DNA of 64,000 nucleotides, taken from assembly GCA_910586225.1 (NCBI GenBank), contig CAJUIL010000002.1, forward strand, positions 124,001 to 188,000. The letters are read 5' to 3'. Below, piece by piece: positions 58,758-64,000 of this stretch. This DNA comes from an uncultured Eubacterium sp. GTDB taxonomy: Bacteria; Bacillota; Clostridia; Lachnospirales; Lachnospiraceae. The position numbers were made by a program, and so were the translations under genes. Position 1 is the stretch's first letter, and each line of letters begins with the position of its first letter. Below the pieces are notes generated by a model that saw nothing but the letters and a program-made list of their open reading frames with translations, was not told the origin of the DNA and searched no databases.

Positions 58758-59717
58758 ATGGGCATTAACTATGAGTATTTTAAAATTTTTTATTACGTTG
58801 CGAAGTATAAAAATATTACAAGAGCCGCAGCGGCGCTCGGCAGCAACCAGCCAAATGTGACGCGGATCATGAAGCTGCTCGAAGCAGAGCTGAACTGCAG
58901 GCTGTTTTTGAGGGAAGCGCGGGGCATTGCGTTGACAGAGGAAGGACAGCGGCTGTATACATATGTGGAGGTTGCCGTTACACAGCTGCAGAATGCGCAG
59001 GAGGAGTTTCGGGGGCATTTATCAGTTGGGATGGGAACGGTAGAGATCGGTGCAACGGAAACAGCGCTGCATCTGTTTTTACTTGACGCGCTGCGCAGCT
59101 TTAAGGAGGAGTATCCAAAAGTCCGAATGAAAATCCATAACCATACGACGCCGGAGATTTTAAGAAGGCTTGCCTGCGGAGGCTTGGATTTTGCGGTGCT
59201 GACCACACCCTTTACGCTGCCGAAAGCCTTTGTAAGCAGCGAGCTTGCGTCCTTTCGGGAAATATTGGTTGCCGCAAGGCAATATGAAAAGCTGTGCAGC
59301 CGCAGCCGTCAGCTGTGTGAGCTTGTGCACGAGCCATGGGTAGGACTTGGGGAAGGTACAGCGACGTATGAATTTTATCAAGAGTTCTTTTTGCGGCAGC
59401 AGGCGGAGATCCGTCTGGATATGGAAGCTGCTTCCTCGGATCTGCTGCTGCCGCTGATCCAAAATCACTTCGGCATTGGATTCGTGCCGGAAAAGATGGC
59501 GTATCCGCTGCTTTGTCAGAAGTCTTTGCTCCAGATCCCGCTAAGCTGCGAGCTGCCGGAACGGAAAATCTGTTTGGTCTATGACAAGGGAAAAGCTAGA
59601 AGCGCCGTTTCCAAGCGTCTGCAAAAATATTTAAAATCAGACTGTGATGTTTCTGGAATTATGTTATACTATGAGCAGGAAACATCAGCCGCACACAGTC
59701 TGAAAAGCGGTTGTTAG
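58758..59717 (+). CDS. LysR-family transcriptional regulator
   Basis: A 319-residue regulator. Winged helix-turn-helix (about 1-62): FKIFYYVAKYKNITRAAAALGSNQPNVTRIMKLLEAELNCRLF followed by ALTEEGQRLYTY-like helix (shown here in pieces: YKNITRAAAALGSNQPNV and LTEEGQRLYTY). The C-terminal effector-binding domain (about 90-300) is of the LysR substrate type (VEIGATETALHLFLLDALRSF). It is divergent from the MATE exporter, its likely target; the co-inducer is unknown. ATG 58758 is chosen with GGAGAAG upstream; an earlier ATG at 58719 adds 13 residues without an RBS. Confidence 0.92.
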   Translation: MGINYEYFKIFYYVAKYKNITRAAAALGSNQPNVTRIMKLLEAELNCRLFLREARGIALTEEGQRLYTYVEVAVTQLQNAQEEFRGHLSVGMGTVEIGATETALHLFLLDALRSFKEEYPKVRMKIHNHTTPEILRRLACGGLDFAVLTTPFTLPKAFVSSELASFREILVAARQYEKLCSRSRQLCELVHEPWVGLGEGTATYEFYQEFFLRQQAEIRLDMEAASSDLLLPLIQNHFGIGFVPEKMAYPLLCQKSLLQIPLSCELPERKICLVYDKGKARSAVSKRLQKYLKSDCDVSGIMLYYEQETSAAHSLKSGC

Positions 59718-59754
59718 GCTGCGGTTTTGGGATAGGGAAAGGAAGGAGCAGGCA

Positions 59755-60270
59755 ATGGTTTTTATTGACAGCTATGAGTCGCCGCTAGGCCGGCTTACGG
59801 CGGCAAGTGACGGGATAGCGCTGACAGGCTTGTGGTTCAACGGACAGAAATATTTTGCCAGTACACTGACAGGAGAATATGAGACACGCAGCCTTCCGGT
59901 ATTTGAAAAGACAAGGGAATGGCTGGATCTGTATTTTCTTGGAAAGGCTCCGGATTTTATGCCGCCGCTTTTGGTCAGCGGGACTAAGTTTCGAGAAGAG
60001 GTCTGGGAGCTGCTTTTGCAGATTCCATATGGGCAGACGACGACTTATGGGGAGCTTGCAAAAAGGTTGGCAGTGCGCAGGAACGTTGCGCGGATGTCTG
60101 CGCAGGCAGTAGGTTCCGCGGTAGGACATAACCCGGTTTCTATCTTGATCCCGTGCCATAGAGTCATCGGGTCGGACGGGAGCCTGACCGGATATGCAGG
60201 CGGGATTGAGAAAAAGGCGGCGCTGCTGGCTTTGGAGAGGGATGAAGCTGCAAGACAGCCAGCGCAGTAG
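59755..60270 (+). CDS. ogt: Methylated-DNA-[protein]-cysteine S-methyltransferase
   Basis: Repairs O6-alkylguanine by moving the alkyl group onto its own Cys. A 171-residue Ogt/Ada-C type enzyme: the active-site motif is ILIPCHRVIGSDG with Cys in Pro-Cys-His-Arg, the DNA-binding helix is FREEVWELLLQIPYGQTTTYGEL, with the Arg-finger segment RNVARMSAQAVGSAVGHNP. The C-terminal YAGGIEKKAALLALE is complete. It lies 20 bases upstream of dnaE, so the two repair/replication genes may be co-transcribed. Confidence 0.94.
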   Translation: MVFIDSYESPLGRLTAASDGIALTGLWFNGQKYFASTLTGEYETRSLPVFEKTREWLDLYFLGKAPDFMPPLLVSGTKFREEVWELLLQIPYGQTTTYGELAKRLAVRRNVARMSAQAVGSAVGHNPVSILIPCHRVIGSDGSLTGYAGGIEKKAALLALERDEAARQPAQ

Positions 60271-60289
60271 ACAGATAGGAGTGATCAAA

Positions 60290-63200
60290 ATGGCATTTGC
60301 ACACTTACACGTCCACACGGAATACAGCCTGTTGGACGGTTCAAATAAAATCCAGGAATATGTGGCTTATGTTAAGGAGCTTGGCATGACGGCGGCAGCG
60401 ATTACCGACCATGGTGCGATGTACGGCGTTATTGAATTTTATAAGGCCGCAAAAGCCGCAGGGATCAACCCGATTTTGGGCTGCGAGGTGTATGTTGCGC
60501 CTAATTCCCGTTTTGACAGGGAGCGTGTCAGCGGTGAGGACCGCTATTATCATTTGGTGCTGCTTGCGGAAAATAATGAGGGATATGGCAATTTAATGAA
60601 GATTGTTTCCAAGGGCTTTGTGGACGGTTTTTATTACCGTCCGCGCGTGGATATGGAGGTGCTGGAGCAGTTTCATAACGGGATTATTGCAACAAGCGCC
60701 TGCATCGCCGGAGAAGTGCAGCGGGAGCTTTTGCGCGGCGATTACGCAAAAGCAAAAGAGACGGCGTTAAAATACGAAGCCTGCTTTGGCAAAGGGAATT
60801 TCTTTCTGGAGCTGCAGGATCATGGGCTTCCGCAGCAGAAAATGGTCAATCCGCAGCTGATACGGCTGAGCGGGGAAACAGGGATTGGTCTGGTCGCGAC
60901 GAACGATGTGCATTATACGTATGCAAAAGACGCGGAGGCACATGATATCCTGCTTTGTATTCAGACGGCAAAAAAGCTAAAGGACGAGGACCGGATGCGT
61001 TATGAGGGAGGTCAATATTATGTAAAGACCGAAGAAGAAATGCGCGCGCTGTTTCCTTATGCGCTTGAGGCTGTGGAAAATACGCAAAAGATCGCTGACC
61101 GCTGTCAGGTGGAGATTGAATTTGGCAATACAAAGGTGCCGAAATATGACGTGCCGGACGGCTACAGTGCGTGGGAATATTTGAACAAACTATGCTTTGA
61201 CGGGCTGACAGAGCGTTATCCAGGCCGTGAGGATGAGTTAAGGCCACGGCTGGAATATGAGTTGGATGTGATCCAGACAATGGGCTATGTGGATTATTTT
61301 CTGATCGTGTGGGACTACATTTATTTCGCAAAGGAGCATGGCATCAGCGTTGGGCCGGGGCGCGGCAGCGCGGCAGGCTCTCTGGTCGCGTATACGACCG
61401 GGATCACGAATATCGATCCGATCAAGTATAACCTGATCTTTGAACGTTTCTTGAATCCGGAGCGTGTTTCCATGCCGGATATTGACGTGGATTTTTGTTT
61501 TGAAAGGCGTCAGGAGGTCATTGATTATGTGGTGGAAAAATATGGGAAGGAGTGCGTGACCCAGATCGTGACGTTCGGTACGCTGGCGGCGCGTGGTGTT
61601 ATCCGCGATGTTGGGCGCGTGATGGATATCCCGTATGCATTTGTGGATTCGATCGCCAAAAATATTCCGTCGGAGCTTGGCATTACGATACAAAAGGCGC
61701 TGAATATGAATCCGGATCTGCGGAAGATGTACGAAGAGGATGAGACGGTTACCAAGCTGATCGATATGTCGATGCGTCTGGAAGGGCTGCCGCGGCATAC
61801 GTCTACCCATGCGGCGGGCGTGGTCATCAGCCAAATGCCTATGGATGAATATGTACCGCTGTCCAGAGGTACAGACGGAATGATCACGACGCAGTTTACA
61901 ATGACGACGCTGGAGGAGCTTGGTCTTTTAAAGATGGATTTTCTTGGACTGCGTACGCTGACCGTGATCGACAGCGCGGCGCGGCTGGCGGAGAAAAGCA
62001 GCGGGACAGCGATCGACATGGACCATATTGATTTTGACGATGCGAAGGTGCTGGAGTCGCTCGGAACCGGGCGTACGGACGGCGTATTCCAGCTGGAAAG
62101 CTCCGGCATGAAAAATTTTGTCAAGGAGTTAAAACCGCAAAGCTTAGAGGATGTGATAGCCGGGATCGCGCTGTATCGTCCTGGCCCGATGGATTTTATC
62201 CCAGCTTATGTGCGCGGCAAAAATACACATGGGGAGATCCGCTACGACTGCCCGCAGCTGGAACCGATCCTGGCTCCGACTTATGGCTGTATCGTCTATC
62301 AGGAGCAGGTTATGCAGATTGTCCGCGATCTTGCCGGGTATACTTGGGGACGCAGCGATATCGTACGCCGCGCCATGTCCAAGAAAAAGGGCAAGGTCAT
62401 GGAAGAGGAGCGCAAAAATTTTGTCTATGGCAACGAGGAGCAGGGGGTCAAAGGCTGTATCGCAAACGGCATCAGCGAGCAGACAGCAAATAAAATCTAT
62501 GATGAAATGATTGATTTTGCAAAATATGCGTTTAATAAATCCCATGCGGCAGCTTACGCAGTCATTTCTTATCAGACGGCTTATTTGAAATATTACTATC
62601 CGGTGGAATTTATGGCAGCGCTTATGACGTCTGTTATGGCGAATATTAATAAGGTGTCCGAGTATATCCAGACGTGCCGGAATATGGGGATTGAGATCCT
62701 TTCACCGGACGTCAACGAAGGAGAGAGCGAATTTTCCGTATCCGGCGGCAATATCCGTTATGGGCTCTCTGCGATCAAAAGCGTCGGCCATCCGGTCATT
62801 GAAGCGCTGATTGCGGAGCGCAGGGCGCATGGACCATACAAAAATTTGGAAGACTTTATTACGCGTCTAAGCGATAAGGAAATGAATAAGCGGGCGGTGG
62901 AAAATTTTGTCAAAGCAGGTGCGTTGGACGGGCTGGCAGGCAACCGCCGGCAAAAGATGCTCGTGTTTCCGCAGATCATGGACAGCATCGCCCATGAAAA
63001 GAAAAACAGTATGAGCGGGCAGATGACGCTGTTCGACCTCGTATCAGAGGAGAACAAAAAGGATTTTGAGATCCAAATGCCGGACGTAGGGGAATTTGAT
63101 AAGGAAATGCTGCTCGGATTTGAAAAAGAAGTGCTCGGTGTGTATATCAGCGGGCATCCGCTGGAAGAATATGAAGATAAATGGATAAAGAATATTACGG

Positions 63201-63772
63201 CAAAGACGACGGACTTTCTGCTTGACGATGAATCCGGAGCCGCCAAGGTCTTAGACAACCAAAAGGCGACGGTTGGCGGAATGCTTGTGCACCGTACGAT
63301 CAAATATACGAAAAACAACCAGACAATGGCCTTTTTAACTCTGGAGGATTTGGTTGGGTCACTGGAGATCATTGTTTTTCCAAGGGATTATGAAAAATAT
63401 AAGAAATATTTTGAGAACGAGGCCCGGATTTTTGTGGAAGGCAGAGTGACCATTGAGGAGGAGAAAAACGGCAAGCTGATCTTGGAGCGTGTCTATTCGT
63501 TTGACGAGACAAAAAAAGAGCTGTGGCTGCAGTTTCCAGATATGGCAAGCTATGAGGAGCAGGAGCCGCGCGTGCTGGAACAGCTGCGTGCCAGCGACGG
63601 CCAGGATGAGGTAGTCGTCTATATCAAGGACCGCAAGGTCATGAAACGGTTAGGCCCAGGCTGGCGTGTCGCGGCGACAATGCGGCTGGCCCAGTCGCTT
63701 TCTGCGGTGTTTGGGCAAAATAATGTAAAAGTTGTGGAAAAGAAGGTTGCAAACAGTGGCAAAAGATATTAA
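60290..63772 (+). CDS. dnaE: DNA polymerase III subunit alpha
   Basis: Replicative DNA polymerase catalytic subunit. 1160 residues: PHP domain at the start (FAHLHVHTEYSLLDGSNK, AAITDHGAMYG) with largely intact metal ligands, then palm with SVGPGRGSAAGSLVAY and catalytic PDIDVDF, followed by the RHTSTHAAGVV and YQEQVMQIV motifs, helix-hairpin-helix region near 800-860, and C-terminal OB fold (about 990-1070: ATVGGMLVHRTIKYTKNN, MAFLTLEDLVGSLEIIVFP). As a Gram-positive it should also carry polC elsewhere. ATG 60290 begins FAHLHVHT directly; AGGAG lies 9 bases before it. An in-frame extension upstream overlaps ogt and is not used. Confidence 0.97.
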   Translation: MAFAHLHVHTEYSLLDGSNKIQEYVAYVKELGMTAAAITDHGAMYGVIEFYKAAKAAGINPILGCEVYVAPNSRFDRERVSGEDRYYHLVLLAENNEGYGNLMKIVSKGFVDGFYYRPRVDMEVLEQFHNGIIATSACIAGEVQRELLRGDYAKAKETALKYEACFGKGNFFLELQDHGLPQQKMVNPQLIRLSGETGIGLVATNDVHYTYAKDAEAHDILLCIQTAKKLKDEDRMRYEGGQYYVKTEEEMRALFPYALEAVENTQKIADRCQVEIEFGNTKVPKYDVPDGYSAWEYLNKLCFDGLTERYPGREDELRPRLEYELDVIQTMGYVDYFLIVWDYIYFAKEHGISVGPGRGSAAGSLVAYTTGITNIDPIKYNLIFERFLNPERVSMPDIDVDFCFERRQEVIDYVVEKYGKECVTQIVTFGTLAARGVIRDVGRVMDIPYAFVDSIAKNIPSELGITIQKALNMNPDLRKMYEEDETVTKLIDMSMRLEGLPRHTSTHAAGVVISQMPMDEYVPLSRGTDGMITTQFTMTTLEELGLLKMDFLGLRTLTVIDSAARLAEKSSGTAIDMDHIDFDDAKVLESLGTGRTDGVFQLESSGMKNFVKELKPQSLEDVIAGIALYRPGPMDFIPAYVRGKNTHGEIRYDCPQLEPILAPTYGCIVYQEQVMQIVRDLAGYTWGRSDIVRRAMSKKKGKVMEEERKNFVYGNEEQGVKGCIANGISEQTANKIYDEMIDFAKYAFNKSHAAAYAVISYQTAYLKYYYPVEFMAALMTSVMANINKVSEYIQTCRNMGIEILSPDVNEGESEFSVSGGNIRYGLSAIKSVGHPVIEALIAERRAHGPYKNLEDFITRLSDKEMNKRAVENFVKAGALDGLAGNRRQKMLVFPQIMDSIAHEKKNSMSGQMTLFDLVSEENKKDFEIQMPDVGEFDKEMLLGFEKEVLGVYISGHPLEEYEDKWIKNITAKTTDFLLDDESGAAKVLDNQKATVGGMLVHRTIKYTKNNQTMAFLTLEDLVGSLEIIVFPRDYEKYKKYFENEARIFVEGRVTIEEEKNGKLILERVYSFDETKKELWLQFPDMASYEEQEPRVLEQLRASDGQDEVVVYIKDRKVMKRLGPGWRVAATMRLAQSLSAVFGQNNVKVVEKKVANSGKRY

Positions 63773-63834
63773 AATGGATAGAGATGGTAAGTGACGTTAG
63801 AACAGTTGCACATCATATTTAGGAGGATAGAAAA

Positions 63835-64000
63835 ATGGCTAATGAGATTAATACGATTGGCGTACTGACGAGCGGCGGAGATGCACCTGGCATGAATGCC
63901 GCGATCCGTGCGGTTGTGCGTGAGGCGATCGCAAACGGAAAAAGGATCATGGGTATCAAACGAGGATACGCTGGGCTGCTGCAGGAAGAGATCTACGAAA
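63835..64000 (+). CDS. pfkA: 6-phosphofructokinase (start only)
   Basis: The first 55 residues of ATP-dependent phosphofructokinase, the committed glycolytic step. TIGVLTSGGDAPGMNAAIRA is the classical ATP-binding Gly-Gly-Asp motif, followed by RGYAGLLQEEIYE. The rest lies beyond the window. AGGAGG lies 8 bases before the ATG. The dnaE-pfkA order is conserved in many Firmicutes. Confidence 0.96.
   Translation, partial: MANEINTIGVLTSGGDAPGMNAAIRAVVREAIANGKRIMGIKRGYAGLLQEEIYE

Overview
The window reads as a Gram-positive gut Clostridia chromosome, most likely Lachnospiraceae. Supporting points are moderate GC, strong AGGAGG ribosome binding sites, a sporulation-type promoter, a methionine synthase without an activation domain, tandem PocR-domain hybrid kinases, and a dnaE-pfkA junction. 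Genus cannot be fixed from the sequence. No rRNA, tRNA or CRISPR array was recognised.

Layout. 1-6.8 kb: start of a GH51 arabinofuranosidase gene (minus), a deleted and stop-interrupted AAA-ATPase/nuclease pseudogene, a 59-aa BFD-type [2Fe-2S] protein, argJ, a DUF362 lipoprotein, an immunity-like gene paired with a pentapeptide-repeat gene, and a Uma2-type nuclease. 6.9-7.1 kb: a 134-bp element with terminal inverted repeats. 7.1-23.6 kb: a one-strand cluster that looks like a T6SS-related contractile injection system. It holds a long sheath-like protein, an Hcp-like tube, FHA and PP2C-type signalling proteins, two membrane-anchored proteins, probable baseplate proteins, an Hsp70/actin-fold ATPase, a PAAR-like tip, a DcrB/Eag-like chaperone, a VgrG-like spike, a Hint-WHH nuclease toxin and a SUKH immunity protein. 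No TssJLM membrane complex and no ClpV are visible. This is the most interesting part of the window.

23.7-32 kb: O-antigen-ligase-type membrane protein, thymidylate kinase, NudC-type Nudix hydrolase, small unknown proteins, an Asn/Ala-rich small protein behind a sigma-G-like promoter, rhodanese and metH. 32-38.4 kb (minus): a response regulator and two PocR hybrid histidine kinases, apparently one operon. 38.5-49 kb: PAP2 phosphatase, PTS enzyme I, an SDR oxidoreductase, metallophosphoesterase and CPBP protease (minus), shikimate kinase, then a two-component system followed by an ABC/FtsX-type exporter. 49.1-49.7 kb (minus): a type III toxin-antitoxin locus with three ToxI-like RNA repeats, terminator and toxN; the toxin seems to have lost its catalytic segment. 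49.8-64 kb: rhamnosyltransferase-like GT, glmS, secreted papain-like protease, HtrA protease, MATE exporter with divergent LysR regulator, O6-alkylguanine methyltransferase, dnaE and the start of pfkA.

Functional logic. In the injection cluster, sheath and tube come first and are separated from the rest by a strong stem-loop, as expected for proteins needed in high copy. Signalling genes follow, then baseplate, then spike, tip, chaperone and toxin/immunity at the variable, AT-richer 3' end. The pentapeptide/immunity-like pair just upstream may be a second cargo module. All functional calls come from reading translated sequence by eye; no database search was run.
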